Shown here: positions 50,849-61,500 of the stretch, one piece after another
Layout: each line of letters starts with the position of its first letter
Position numbering within the stretch: the stretch's first letter is position 1
Source: Thalassospira profundimaris
Lineage (GTDB): Bacteria; Pseudomonadota; Alphaproteobacteria; Rhodospirillales; Thalassospiraceae
Length of the DNA stretch: 64,000 nt
Direction of reading: 5' to 3'
Assembly (NCBI RefSeq): GCF_003326675.1
Contig: NZ_JPWF01000002.1
Coordinates: 372,001 to 436,000, forward strand
The notes under the pieces: generated by a model
Seen by the model: only the letters and a program-made list of their open reading frames with translations
What the model was told of the DNA's origin: nothing
The model's database searches: none
Translations under genes and position numbers: made by a program

Positions 50849-52897
50849 ATGTCCGACCCGTTAAAACTTGCATCCGAATTTCCGTCTGCCGATTACCCAA
50901 GCTGGCGCAAACTTGCCGAACAAGCCCTTAACGGGGCCCCGTTCGACAAGAAACTTGTCAGCAAAACAGATGACGGTTTTTCCATTCAGCCGATCTATAC
51001 CAATGATGATCAGGATGATGCAACTCGGCTTATTCACGAAGTCCTGACCGCAACGGTCGAACCCCGTGAAACCGTAACCGGCTGGGACATTCGCCAGCTA
51101 CATGCCCACCCCGACCCCAAGGCAACCAACGCCGCCATTCTTGAAGATCTGGAAAATGGCGCGACCTCGATCACGCTTAGGCTTGATGCCGCTGCCCGTC
51201 AGGGGCGCGAAATTTCATCGGGCGAAGTCGGTGTTGACGGGGTTGCAATCCATTGCCTTGCCGATCTGCAACTGACCCTTGATGATATTTATACCAACCT
51301 TGCTACCATTGGCCTTGATGCCGGTGCCGCCGGTATTCCCGCAGCCGCCCTTCTGGCCGCCCATATTGCAAATACCGATGGCGCAGACGAAGCAGCACCG
51401 GCCTTTAACATCGACCCGATTGGCACCCTTGCTGCTACCGGCACCCTGCCCTGCAGTGCCGAGGACGCGATTGGCCATGCGGCATCTGTTGCCTGCGAAC
51501 TGATTGATCTGTTCCCGCTGGCCACCGCAATTTCGGTAAATGGCGCGCCTTATTATAACGCAGGTGCTACTGACGGGCAGGAACTGGCATGCTTGCTGGC
51601 ATCGGGTGTGACGTATCTGCGCGCCCTGACCGATGCCGGAATGGCTGTCGATCAGGCGGCAGGGGCGATTGTCTTTAACGTTGCCATCGGTACGGACTTC
51701 TTTGCCGGAATTGCCAAGCTTCGTGCCCTTCGCATGATGTGGAGCCGCGTGATTTCCGCATCGGGCGCACAGGATGCAACGATTTCGATCAATGCGGTAT
51801 CGGCCGAAATGGCGCTGACCAAGGTTGATCCGTGGGTCAATATGCTACGCACCACTGTCACAAGCTTCGCCGCGGGCCTTGGCGGTGCCGATAGCGTAAC
51901 CTGCCTGCCCTATGATCATCTGATTGGCCTGCCCGATGGTTTTGCCCGTCGTATTGCGCGTAATACCCAACTGATCTTGCAGGAAGAAAGCAACGTTCAC
52001 CGTGTGATCGACCCGGCCGGCGGTTCATGGTTCATCGAAAACCTGACCAAGGAACTGGCACAAACCGCATGGGGCAAGTTCCAGTCACTCGAAGCATCCG
52101 GTGGTATCCTTAAGGCCCTTGCCAATGGATCGCTTAAAGCTGAAATCGAAACCGTCTGGCAGGAACGCGAAAAGCGTCTGGCAACCCGGCGTGATCCGCT
52201 GACCGGCGTTTCGGAGTTCCCAAACATCGCCGAGGCCAAAGTCAAATGCGGTGCCCCGGATCTCGAAGCCATTCAGGCCGATGCCAAAGCCCGTCAGACC
52301 AAATATGACGGCACCGTCGGCAAAGACCTGAATGCGATGATGGAGGCTGCCCGCGCCGGTGCCACCATCGGTCATATCTTTACCGATCTTTTTGGCACCA
52401 GTGCTGCGGCCCGTATTTCGCCACTGACCCCGCATCGTTTGTCAGAAAGCTTTGAGGCCCTGCGCAAACGTTCCGATGCGCACAAGGCCAAATCGGGCAG
52501 CTTCCCGCAAATCTTCCTGGCCAATCTTGGCAAAGTCGCCCAGCACACCGCACGCGCGACCTTTGCCCGGAACTTCTTTGAAGCAGGCGGGATCGAGGCC
52601 ATCACCAATAACGGCTTCGAGGATGCCGATGCCGCCGCCAAGGCCTTTGCCGAAAGTGGTGCAAAAATCGCCATCATCTGCGGGTCCGATCCGCAATATG
52701 GCGACATGGCAGGCACCGTTGCCAAGGCACTGAAATCTGCCGGGGCCAGCATGGTTTATCTTGCCGGACATCCGGGCGATGCGCGTGCTGACTATGTGGC
52801 CGCCGGGATTGACGAATTTATCTATGTCGGGGCGGATGTTCTGACGATTTGCGGCACTGCACTTGACCACCTTCTTGGCAAACGGGGGGAGAAATAA
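50849..52897 (+). CDS. mutA: Methylmalonyl-CoA mutase, small (beta) subunit
   Basis: Partner subunit of methylmalonyl-CoA mutase, which interconverts succinyl-CoA and methylmalonyl-CoA with adenosylcobalamin. The 682-residue protein has the mutase barrel sequence ('[86 protein letters not shown]'-type core, shortened here in description) and a C-terminal B12-like domain, but lacks the cobalt-binding 'DGHDRG' motif, as expected for the non-catalytic subunit. Its stop is 2 bases before the mutB start, so translation is probably coupled. Expression is likely controlled by the upstream cobalamin riboswitch. Confidence 0.94.
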   Translation: MSDPLKLASEFPSADYPSWRKLAEQALNGAPFDKKLVSKTDDGFSIQPIYTNDDQDDATRLIHEVLTATVEPRETVTGWDIRQLHAHPDPKATNAAILEDLENGATSITLRLDAAARQGREISSGEVGVDGVAIHCLADLQLTLDDIYTNLATIGLDAGAAGIPAAALLAAHIANTDGADEAAPAFNIDPIGTLAATGTLPCSAEDAIGHAASVACELIDLFPLATAISVNGAPYYNAGATDGQELACLLASGVTYLRALTDAGMAVDQAAGAIVFNVAIGTDFFAGIAKLRALRMMWSRVISASGAQDATISINAVSAEMALTKVDPWVNMLRTTVTSFAAGLGGADSVTCLPYDHLIGLPDGFARRIARNTQLILQEESNVHRVIDPAGGSWFIENLTKELAQTAWGKFQSLEASGGILKALANGSLKAEIETVWQEREKRLATRRDPLTGVSEFPNIAEAKVKCGAPDLEAIQADAKARQTKYDGTVGKDLNAMMEAARAGATIGHIFTDLFGTSAAARISPLTPHRLSESFEALRKRSDAHKAKSGSFPQIFLANLGKVAQHTARATFARNFFEAGGIEAITNNGFEDADAAAKAFAESGAKIAIICGSDPQYGDMAGTVAKALKSAGASMVYLAGHPGDARADYVAAGIDEFIYVGADVLTICGTALDHLLGKRGEK

Positions 52898-52899
52898 CC

Positions 52900-55053
52900 A
52901 TGACCCGCATTCCTGATTTCTCCGACTTTCCGCTGTTTGACGGGGCTTCTGCCGGGGCCAAGGACCCGTTCCAGTCGGCACCCTGGACCACGCCAGAAGG
53001 CATTGACGTCAAATCCGTCTATGGCCCCAAGGACCTTGACGGCATTGACCATCTTGCCACCATGCCCGGTATGCCGCCTTTCTTGCGCGGCCCCTATCCG
53101 ACCATGTATGTGCAACGCCCCTGGACCATTCGCCAATATGCCGGTTTCTCGACCGCCGAAGAATCCAACGCGTTCTATCGTCGCAACCTTGCCGCGGGTC
53201 AAAAGGGCCTTTCGATTGCCTTCGACCTTGCGACCCATCGCGGTTATGACAGCGACCATCCCCGCGTGACCGGTGATGTCGGCATGGCCGGTGTGGCAAT
53301 TGACAGCATCTATGACATGCGAACCCTGTTTGACGGCATTCCGCTTGATCAGATGTCGGTTTCCATGACGATGAATGGTGCGGTTCTTCCGGTCATGGCG
53401 CTTTATATCGCGGCGGCCGAAGAACAGGGTGTGAAACACGAACAGCTTTCAGGCACCATTCAGAACGACATCCTCAAAGAATTCATGGTGCGCAACACCT
53501 ATATCTATCCGCCCAAACCATCGATGCGCATCATTTCGGACATCTTTGCCTTTACCTCGCAAAATATGCCGAAATTCAATTCGATCTCTATTTCCGGCTA
53601 TCACATGCAGGAAGCAGGCGCGACCGCCGATCTTGAACTGGCCTATACCCTTGCCGATGGCATTGAATATGCCCGCGCTGGTCAGGCCGCAGGTTTGCCG
53701 ATTGATAAATTTGCGCCGCGTCTGTCCTTCTTCTGGGCGATCGGCATGAATTTCTTCATGGAAATCGCCAAAATGCGCGCCGCCCGCATGATCTGGGCCA
53801 AGCTGATCAAACAGTTTGATCCGCAAAACCCCAAATCCCTGTCGCTGCGCACACACAGCCAGACATCAGGCTGGTCCCTGACCGCACAGGACGTGTTTAA
53901 CAACGTCGTCCGCACCTGCGTCGAGGCCATGGCATCAACCCAGGGCCACACCCAGTCCCTGCACACCAACGCACTGGACGAGGCACTGGCGCTTCCGACC
54001 GATTTCTCGGCCCGGATTGCCCGTAACACCCAGTTATTCCTGCAACAGGAAAGCGGCACCACCAATGTCATCGATCCGTGGGGCGGTTCATATTATGTCG
54101 AACGCCTGACCCGCGATCTGGCCGAAAAGGCATGGGCCCATATTGCCGAGGTCGAAGAACAGGGCGGCATGGCCAAGGCAATCGAGGCCGGCATTCCCAA
54201 AATGCGCATCGAAGAAGCCGCCGCCCGCACGCAAGCACGCATCGATAGCGGTCGTCAGACATTGGTCGGCGTAAACAAATATCGCGTGACCGATGATCGC
54301 CCGGTCGACGTGCTTCAGGTCGATAACGCCGAAGTCCGCCGCCAACAGATCGCCAAGCTTGAACGCCTGCGTGCCGAACGTGACAATGGTGCGGTCGAAA
54401 ATGCCCTGACGGCCCTGACCAATGCCGCCGACAGTGGCAATGGCAACCTGCTTGAACTTGCCGTTCAGGCCGCGCGTGCCAAATGCACCGTCGGCGAGAT
54501 TTCCGATGCACTGGAAAAGGTCTATGGACGCCATCAGGCGGTTATTCGCTCAATCTCCGGCGTCTATAAAACCGAGGTCGGGGCCGATAACGAGGCCCTG
54601 GCAAAAGTTGATCGCCTGATCACCGAGTTCGAAGCAGCCGAAGGCCGCCGTCCGCGTATCCTAATTGCCAAGATGGGGCAGGATGGCCATGACCGTGGCC
54701 AGAAAGTCATTGCCACGGCCTTTGCCGATCTTGGCTTTGATGTTGATATCGGCCCGCTGTTCCAGACCCCGGAAGAAGCCGCCAAACAGGCTGTTGAGAA
54801 CGATGTTCATATCGTTGGTGCAAGCTCGCTTGCCGCAGGGCACCTGACCCTTGTGCCGCAGCTTCGCGCCGAACTGGACAAGCTTGGCCGTGAAGACATC
54901 ATGATCGTTGCCGGAGGCGTCATCCCGCCACAGGACTTTGGCAAACTGTTCGAAGCTGGCGCAGAGGCGATCTTCCCGCCCGGAACAGTGATTGCCGAGG
55001 CAGCGGGTGAACTGCTAGAAAAACTGAAACAAGCTGGCGAGGAAGCAGCCTGA
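52900..55053 (+). CDS. mutB: Methylmalonyl-CoA mutase, large catalytic (alpha) subunit
   Basis: Catalytic subunit of the mutase, used in propionate, odd-chain and branched-chain catabolism; cytosolic. It has 717 residues. An N-terminal barrel with '[28 protein letters not shown]' and '[21 protein letters not shown]' binds the CoA substrate; the C-terminal B12 domain has the cobalt ligand His597 in '[12 protein letters not shown]' and the conserved '[13 protein letters not shown]'. It overlaps functionally with mutA upstream (2-base gap) and is followed by meaB after 81 bases. Confidence 0.97.
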   Translation: MTRIPDFSDFPLFDGASAGAKDPFQSAPWTTPEGIDVKSVYGPKDLDGIDHLATMPGMPPFLRGPYPTMYVQRPWTIRQYAGFSTAEESNAFYRRNLAAGQKGLSIAFDLATHRGYDSDHPRVTGDVGMAGVAIDSIYDMRTLFDGIPLDQMSVSMTMNGAVLPVMALYIAAAEEQGVKHEQLSGTIQNDILKEFMVRNTYIYPPKPSMRIISDIFAFTSQNMPKFNSISISGYHMQEAGATADLELAYTLADGIEYARAGQAAGLPIDKFAPRLSFFWAIGMNFFMEIAKMRAARMIWAKLIKQFDPQNPKSLSLRTHSQTSGWSLTAQDVFNNVVRTCVEAMASTQGHTQSLHTNALDEALALPTDFSARIARNTQLFLQQESGTTNVIDPWGGSYYVERLTRDLAEKAWAHIAEVEEQGGMAKAIEAGIPKMRIEEAAARTQARIDSGRQTLVGVNKYRVTDDRPVDVLQVDNAEVRRQQIAKLERLRAERDNGAVENALTALTNAADSGNGNLLELAVQAARAKCTVGEISDALEKVYGRHQAVIRSISGVYKTEVGADNEALAKVDRLITEFEAAEGRRPRILIAKMGQDGHDRGQKVIATAFADLGFDVDIGPLFQTPEEAAKQAVENDVHIVGASSLAAGHLTLVPQLRAELDKLGREDIMIVAGGVIPPQDFGKLFEAGAEAIFPPGTVIAEAAGELLEKLKQAGEEAA

Positions 55054-55134
55054 TCAGGTTGCTTCCACCGGCTTTGATGCCTAACCTGACGGCGGGCATA
55101 TTTCCATGATCCGGCACCCGCAAAGGAACCATCG

Positions 55135-56196
55135 GTGAAAGAAACACTGCGCACCATACCCGCAGGCACGGGCGGCAATATCAGCCCGCGCAAAGCCGTG
55201 CGCAGACGGGTTCTTTCGACCGATCAACTGGTAGATGGTGTGCTTGCCGGGGATCGTACCATCCTGTCACGGGCGATAACCTTGGTCGAAAGCCGCAATC
55301 CGGCCCATTTCGAACAGGCACAGGCCGTTCTTGCCCGCCTGATGCCCCATACCGGCGGTGCCCATCGCATCGGGATCACGGGTGTTCCCGGTGTGGGCAA
55401 ATCAACCTTTATCGAGGCCTTTGGCAAAAACCTGACAGGTGCAGGTAAAAAGGTCGCGGTTCTTGCGGTCGACCCGACCAGTGCGCGATCAGGTGGCTCT
55501 ATTCTCGGTGACAAGACCCGCATGAACGAGCTTTCCATTGATCCCAATGCCTATATCCGCCCGTCGCCCAGCAGCGGCTATCTCGGCGGGGTCAATCGCA
55601 TGACCCGCGAAACCATTCTTCTGTGCGAGGCCGCCGGATTTGACGTGGTTCTGGTGGAAACTGTGGGCGCTGGTCAAAGCGAAACCATGGTAGCCCAGAT
55701 GACCGATTTCTTCCTGGTTCTGATGCTGCCCGGTGCCGGGGATGAATTGCAGGGCATCAAAAAAGGTGTTCTTGAAATCGCCGATCTGATTGCAGTTAAC
55801 AAGTCCGATGCCGACCCAGCCAAGGCCCGCGAGGCCAAACGTGAGTATTCCTCGGCTTTGCGAATTTTGCAGCCGACAAGCAAACATTGGCGTCCGCAAT
55901 CAGTGATGGTCTCCGCCCTGATCAATGACGGGCTTGATATCATCTGGGACCTGATCAACCAGCACCGTGCAGTAATGGAAAAGGAAGGCGAATTTACCGC
56001 CAAACGCGCCCGTCAACAGCGCGACTGGATGTGGACGATGCTGCGCGACCGGTTGCTTGAAACCTTTACCCATCGTGATGACGTCGCAAGTCGCCTGACC
56101 GCGCTTGAAACAGATGTCCTGTCAGGCACCACCAACCCGACCGCCGCGGTCGAGGAATTGCTGGGCCTGATCAAAACAACCAATCAGACAAAGTAA
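55135..56196 (+). CDS. meaB: Methylmalonyl-CoA mutase-associated GTPase
   Basis: G3E-type P-loop GTPase that gates cofactor loading into, and protects, methylmalonyl-CoA mutase (ArgK/MeaB). The 353-residue protein has Walker A 'GVPGVGKSTFIEAFG' near residue 85, 'VDPTSARSGGSILGDKTRM' (switch I region), 'VETVGAGQSETMVAQMTDFF' (Walker B/switch II), and 'NKSDAD' (guanine specificity). GTG start at 55135 with AAGGAACC before it. Third gene of the riboswitch-controlled operon. Confidence 0.95.
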   Translation: MKETLRTIPAGTGGNISPRKAVRRRVLSTDQLVDGVLAGDRTILSRAITLVESRNPAHFEQAQAVLARLMPHTGGAHRIGITGVPGVGKSTFIEAFGKNLTGAGKKVAVLAVDPTSARSGGSILGDKTRMNELSIDPNAYIRPSPSSGYLGGVNRMTRETILLCEAAGFDVVLVETVGAGQSETMVAQMTDFFLVLMLPGAGDELQGIKKGVLEIADLIAVNKSDADPAKAREAKREYSSALRILQPTSKHWRPQSVMVSALINDGLDIIWDLINQHRAVMEKEGEFTAKRARQQRDWMWTMLRDRLLETFTHRDDVASRLTALETDVLSGTTNPTAAVEELLGLIKTTNQTK

Positions 56197-56223
56197 AAGG
56201 CCGCACTGCTTTGGTGCGACCTT
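56188..56223 (-). terminator. Rho-independent terminator for the MLYI gene 1
   Basis: Read on the minus strand, AAGGUCGCAC (56223-56214), 7-base loop, GUGCGGCCUU (56206-56197), then UUACUUUG. One U-G wobble is allowed in this direction but becomes a C-A mismatch on the plus strand, so it serves the minus-strand gene better than meaB. Confidence 0.7.
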
Positions 56224-56247
56224 GATAATCGGGGAACGCCGGATGCG

Positions 56248-56403
56248 TTATTTCTTGTCTGCTTCGGCAGCAAGTTTGTCCTTCAGGACTTTAAGCTTTT
56301 CGAGCGCATCGGTGATTTCCTTGTCCAGATGGGCAAGGCCTTCGCGTTTCTCACCCGACACAGCTTCGAGTTCATCCAGCGCCTTCTCGACGATATAAAG
56401 CAT
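56248..56403 (-). CDS. 51-residue coiled-coil micro-protein (MLYI family, copy 1)
   Basis: A 51-residue protein, too short for the usual 60-residue cut-off. It starts 'MLYIVEKALDELEAVSGEKR' and continues as a charged amphipathic helix ('EITDALEKLKVLKDKL') to 'AAEADKK'. AAGGAGGGATTGGAA before the ATG is close to the ideal ribosome site. Its sequence follows a pattern shared with the next gene upstream: MLYI-x-E-x-A-x-D-E-x-E-A-V-S-x-E-x-R-E-x-L. It has a dedicated terminator. No signal peptide or membrane segment; probably a helical dimer or partner-binding protein in the cytosol. Confidence 0.75.
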   Translation of the reverse strand: MLYIVEKALDELEAVSGEKREGLAHLDKEITDALEKLKVLKDKLAAEADKK

Positions 56404-56518
56404 TTCCAATCCCTCCTTGGTTATCTGCCGTGACCTGATCGGCCATGATTATAGCACCAAGTATCAATCAACTGGTCTTTCAGTTCAAAGACATAGATCA
56501 ATTCAAATTAAAATAAGA

Positions 56519-56668
56519 TCAGGTAGCAGTTTGTTCAAGGCGTTCACGAAGCACCTGAAGGCTTTCCGCCGTCGATTTCAGCACTTTCTCAAGGCCTGAC
56601 AATTTCTCGCGAGCTTCGCGCGAAACGGCTTCAACTTCGTCAAAGGCACTTTCGAAAATATACAGCAT
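56519..56668 (-). CDS. 49-residue coiled-coil micro-protein (MLYI family, copy 2)
   Basis: A 49-residue protein, 'MLYIFESAFDEVEAVSREAR' followed by an amphipathic helix ('EKLSGLEKVLKSTAESLQ', 'LRERLEQTAT'). AGGAGTGAAAAGC before the ATG is a strong ribosome site. It lies 115 bases upstream of copy 1 on the same strand, about 40% identical by eye. The gap is AT-rich and may hold a second promoter. Paralogous pair of unknown function; no recognised family. Confidence 0.75.
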   Translation of the reverse strand: MLYIFESAFDEVEAVSREAREKLSGLEKVLKSTAESLQVLRERLEQTAT

Positions 56669-56898
56669 GCTTTTCACTCCTGCCCGGCGGCATTACCGGG
56701 CGTTTCTTGGTTGTTTTTGATGCCTATAAGTTAGTCCTGAAATTCGCTGGAAAGGTGTCAGCAATGCGCTATTTTTGCCTCAATTCGGCAGTTACCGGCA
56801 TCGCTGCGACATTGCTGCTCTGTGATTTTTCAACGGCACGTTTGTACGGTTTGTGGTAAAAGCCGCCCTCTGATTTCAGGAAACAGGATTAAACGGCG

Positions 56899-57897
56899 AT
56901 GACGCATCTGGTGCTTGCACCGATGGAAGGACTGGTTGACTGGCGCGTTCGGCAATTGCTGACTGCGACGGGCGGCTTTGACCTGTGCGTCACCGAATTT
57001 ATCCGCGTGTCGCAGAACCTGTTTCCCGCCCATGTCTTCCATCGCTATTGCCCCGAACTTTTGAATGGCGGCAAAACCCTTTCGGGGGTGCCGGTTCTGG
57101 TTCAGTTGATGGGGCATGATCCCGAGTTAATGGGCGAAAACGCCGCCTTTGCGACCACACTTGGCGCGCCGGGGATCGATATCAATTTTGGTTGTCCGTC
57201 CAAGACCGTGAACAAACGCGAGGCCGGTGCATCGCTTTTGAAATGCCCGGACAATCTGTTTCACATTGTCTCGGCGGTGCGTCGTGCGGTTCCGGCCGAC
57301 ATTCCGGTCAGTGCAAAAGTCCGTCTTGGGTTTAGCGACAAGGAACTGTTTCTTGATATTGCCCGTGCCGTCGAAGCAGGCGGTGCGCAACATCTGACTG
57401 TTCATGCCCGCACCAAGCTTGAAGGCTATAAGCCGCCTGCACATTGGGAATATCTGGCACGCATCCGCGAAGCCATTTCAATTGGCATGACCGGCAATGG
57501 CGAAATCTGGGATGTCGCCGATTACGAAAAATGCCGCGATATTTCGGGCTGCGACAGTTTCATGATTGGCCGTGGTGCAATTGCCGCCCCCGATCTTGCC
57601 AACCGGATCAAGGCATCTGAAGGCGGATCATACCTGCCCAAGGAAAGCTGGGCCGATGTCCTTGCCATGTTATTGGCCTATTGTGATCTGATGGAAACGG
57701 ACGGTGCATCTGAAAACCATCAGGCCGGCCGCATCAAACAATGGATGGCCCTGATCCGCAAAAGCCATGCCCAGGGTGCTGCCTGTTTTGATGATATCAA
57801 ACGTATCCGTGCAATTGGCGAACTTCGCGCCAAACTGCAACATGATATGTCGTTGCCGGAAAACCAACGGAAAGACATGCCAATTGCCGCAGAATAG
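56899..57897 (+). CDS. tRNA-dihydrouridine synthase (DusC-like)
   Basis: FMN- and NADPH-dependent reduction of uridine to dihydrouridine in tRNA. The 332-residue TIM-barrel protein has 'LAPMEGLVDWRVRQLLT' (FMN site), catalytic Cys in 'DINFGCPSKTVNKREAGASLL', 'SAKVRLGF', 'HLTVHARTKLEGYKPPAHWEYL', and 'FMIGRGAIAAPDLANRI'. The DusC subgroup is indicated by 'MEGLVDWRVR'; the exact tRNA position modified is not decidable from sequence. No operon partner; the acetyltransferase gene follows by 176 bases. Confidence 0.9.
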   Translation: MTHLVLAPMEGLVDWRVRQLLTATGGFDLCVTEFIRVSQNLFPAHVFHRYCPELLNGGKTLSGVPVLVQLMGHDPELMGENAAFATTLGAPGIDINFGCPSKTVNKREAGASLLKCPDNLFHIVSAVRRAVPADIPVSAKVRLGFSDKELFLDIARAVEAGGAQHLTVHARTKLEGYKPPAHWEYLARIREAISIGMTGNGEIWDVADYEKCRDISGCDSFMIGRGAIAAPDLANRIKASEGGSYLPKESWADVLAMLLAYCDLMETDGASENHQAGRIKQWMALIRKSHAQGAACFDDIKRIRAIGELRAKLQHDMSLPENQRKDMPIAAE

Positions 57898-58073
57898 CCT
57901 TATGACAACTCATTCTGCCGATTGAAAAATCACGAGATCGGATTTATTCTGGCTTTTCACCAGACAGGAGCCTTATGCGCAGCAGCCCGATAATTTGACC
58001 TTTGTTCTGACATCCGTTCATACGGGTGGCGGGATTACTGTATTTGCGCATTAAATTCTGATCTGGAATTCCC

Positions 58074-58520
58074 ATGACTTTTCCTGAACTGACCTTGCGG
58101 GCATTTGAGCCGCAAGATACCGACCGTTTGCTTGATATCTGGCTGTCAGCATCGCGCCTTGGGCATCCGTTTTTGGGCGATAACATCCTGTTGGCACAAC
58201 GCGACATCGTCCGTGATGTTTATCTGCCAGGCGCGGAAAACCACGTTGCCGTACTTGACGGTCAAGCGGTTGGCTTTATCGGCATGATGGATTGTTTTAT
58301 TGGCGGGCTTTTCGTTGACCCCGCCCATCACGGACACGGTATTGGCCGGGCCTTGGTCGACTATGTAAGCCAACAAAGGCCAATGCTGGAACTTGATGTC
58401 TATGCCGACAACAAACTCGCCCCGGATTTCTATCGTAAACTTGGTTTCCACGAAGTTTCAAGGCGTCCGCACGATGATGAAGGACTACCGTTCGAAGTAA
58501 TCCTGATGCGCCGCGGATAA
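58074..58520 (+). CDS. GNAT acetyltransferase, YjaB-like
   Basis: A 148-residue cytosolic acetyltransferase. The acetyl-CoA pyrophosphate loop is 'VDPAHHGHGIGRALVDYV', followed by 'LELDVYADNKLAPDFYRKLGF', the conserved 'N-x-x-A-x-x-F-Y-x-x-x-G-F' helix. The N-terminal half 'TLRAFEPQDTDRLLDIWLSASRLGHPFL' resembles YjaB. Substrate unknown. It is followed by a strong terminator shared with the RTX gene. Confidence 0.85.
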   Translation: MTFPELTLRAFEPQDTDRLLDIWLSASRLGHPFLGDNILLAQRDIVRDVYLPGAENHVAVLDGQAVGFIGMMDCFIGGLFVDPAHHGHGIGRALVDYVSQQRPMLELDVYADNKLAPDFYRKLGFHEVSRRPHDDEGLPFEVILMRRG

Positions 58521-58534
58521 CAGGGCCTGAAAGC

Positions 58535-58566
58535 AAAACGGGGTGGCTCCAAAACCACCCCGTTTT
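58535..58566. terminator. Bidirectional Rho-independent terminator
   Basis: AAAACGGGGTGG (58535-58546), 8-base loop, CCACCCCGTTTT (58555-58566). A 12-base perfect stem with A and T arms, serving the acetyltransferase and the convergent RTX gene. Confidence 0.93.
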
Positions 58567-58586
58567 CTGTGTTCGGCCTTCAGGAT

Positions 58587-61500
58587 TTAGCAGTTGCTGC
58601 CAAATCCGAAATCATCCGCATTCAGATCATCCGGGTCATTGACCCCCATCAGAGTAACCGATGCATCATTGCCCAGTTCGATGACGACATTGCCATCAAC
58701 GTCGATATGCATGTCATTCTGAATCTGGCTGAAGTTGTTATAGTTCCACTCCGACAGATCAATGATGTCTTCGCCCGGCGTAAAGTCGGTGATGATGTCG
58801 TGACCATCGGTTTTGCCGATCTGGAACGTATCCCAACCAGTACCACCGGTCAGGGTGTCATCCCCGGCACTGCCATAGAGATGGTCGTTGCCCGCACCGC
58901 CCAGCAACAGATCGTCACCGGCATTTGACCACAGGGTGTCGTCACCGGCACCACCATCAAGGGTCACATTGCCATAGCTTTCGATATCACTGGTCAGATC
59001 GATGATGTCATTGCCGTCACCGGCCTCGATCACCTCGATACCGCTGATACGGACGTTCGACGCACCTTCGCTGACACTGTCACGCAGGAACAGGGCGTCG
59101 TCGCCGCTGGTCATCTGCAGGGTGTCTGTACCTTCACCACCGATAAAGACATCGTTGGACTGGTTATAGCCACCCAGATTGACATATTCGCCAGTGCCTT
59201 CGTCACCACCATCATCATGGCCCCAACCGTTGCCATTATGGTTATCGTGACCCCAGCCGTTATCATGCTGATGACCATCTTCACTTGGCGATCCGTCATT
59301 CAGCGCGTACCAGCTATTACCCCAGGTATCGTCGGCATTGTATTGCAGAACATCGTCACCGGCACCGCCGTTGAGAATATCGACGCCATTGCCGCCACTG
59401 ATGGTATCGGCACCCGATCCACCCCAAAGGGTGTCATTGCCTTCACCGCCATCGATAACGTCATCACCCGCATTGCTCCAGACGATATCATCGCCGGTAC
59501 CGCCAAGGATTGTAACATCGCCATAGCTGTGCGTATCGCTGGTCAGATCGATGATGTCGTCACCGTTACCGGCATCAATCACCTCGATATTCGAGATGCG
59601 CGGGCTGGTACCCGGATCGGTAAAGGTATCATCCAGGAACAGGGCATCATTGCCACTGGTCATCGACAGGGTATCGGTCCCGTCGCCGCCATCAATGATA
59701 TCCTGCGAACGGTTGTAACCCGAAAGATTGATCTGTTCGTTGGAACCGGCCATACCCGGATCGCCAACGTTTTTCGCAGCATAGCTGCCGCTCCAGGTCG
59801 CATCCTTCTGATATTCGATGGTGTCATTGCCCGCACCGGCATCGATGATGTCCGAACCGCTGCCACCATTGATCGTATCGTTGCCTGCACCGCCCCAGAT
59901 GGTGTCATCCCCGGCATCACCGCCAAGAACGTCATTGCCATCAAGGCCGGACAGCAGGTTCGAACCATCATCACCAAACAGGTAATCATTGAAGTTCGAA
60001 CCGATCAGGTCCTCGATCGACGACAGGATGTCATTGCCCGCACCGCCGGTTGCCGACCCGCTTTCAAGGTTAACAGCCACCGCCGAGGTCGCATCGGCAT
60101 AGCTTGCCGTATCACGGCCAGCCCCACCGACAAGCGTGTCATGTCCGGCCCCACCAATCAGGGTGTCATTGCCTGCATCGCCATACAGCTTGTCATCGCC
60201 ATTGCCGCCACTCAGCGTATCGGCATCGTCACCGCCATAAAGCTTGTCGTTGTTCTCGCCGCCATCAAGGACGTCGGAACCCGCGCCGCCATAAAGAGTA
60301 TCGTCACCGGTGCCGCCGGAAATGGTGTCGTTGCCAGCCTCGCCATACAGCTTGTCCTGACCCTGACCACCGATGATGGTGTCATTGCCGTCACCACCCC
60401 AGACACGGTCATCACCCGAACCGCCATCAAGCGTATCGTTGCCCGTACCGCCGGTGATGGTGTCCTGACCGCTGCCGCCTTCGACAAGGTCATCGCCCTC
60501 GTCACCGCCAAGCACGTCGTCGCCATCACCACCATAAAGGCTGTCATTGCCTTCCATGCCGGTCAGGGTGTCCTGACCATTCAGGCCATAGACCGTGTCA
60601 TCACCCGACAGGGCCGCGATGGTGTCATTGTTGCTGGTGCCGTAAAGCAGATCGTCATACGGGGTCGGTCCAGTCGATGCCTCGATACCGACAAACATAT
60701 CCGCATTCAGCTGATTGATCGTGATGCCAACCAGGGTCAACGTGCCCTGACCATTAAGATCAATGACAGTATTGCCATTCACCTCGGTCATAAGCCCCTT
60801 AAGCGCGGTCCAGTCATCGACATCAAGGGCGGCCAGATTGATCTGATCTTCGTTCGGATTGAAGCCGTGTACGACCTTGTCACCGGAATTGTTGGAAACA
60901 AGGATCTGATCCGAACCTGTTCCACCGGTATAGGTATCGTCACCCGCACCGCCATCAAGCGTATCATTGCCCGAACCACCCATCAGGGTATCGGCCCCAT
61001 CGGTTCCGGTCAGGGTGTCGTTACCGGCACCACCATCCATCACGTCATTACCGGCACCACCGGACAGAACGTCATCGCCATCGCCACCATTCAGGGTGTC
61101 GTCGCCATCACCGCCCAGAAGCGTGTCGTTGCCCGTACCGCCATCAATGGTGTCATTACCGGCATCACCCGACAGAAGGTCATTGCCCGCACCACCTGCG
61201 ATGCTGTCATTGTCGTCGCCGCCATAAATGACGTCGTCGCCGCCTTCACCATCAAGGCTGTCGTTACCGGCCGAACCATAGATGGTGTCGGTTTCATCAC
61301 CACCGGTGATGGTGTCGTCACCGTCCATGCCGTCGATGTAATCATCGCCGCCGCCGCCATCCATGACGTCGTTACCGGCACCACCGACAAGGGTGTCATC
61401 ACCGGCACCGCCTGCAATCACATCATGGCCGTCGTTACCATCAAGGGTATCGTTGCCATCACCACCGGAAATAACGTCATTGCCGCTGCCACCGGTGATG

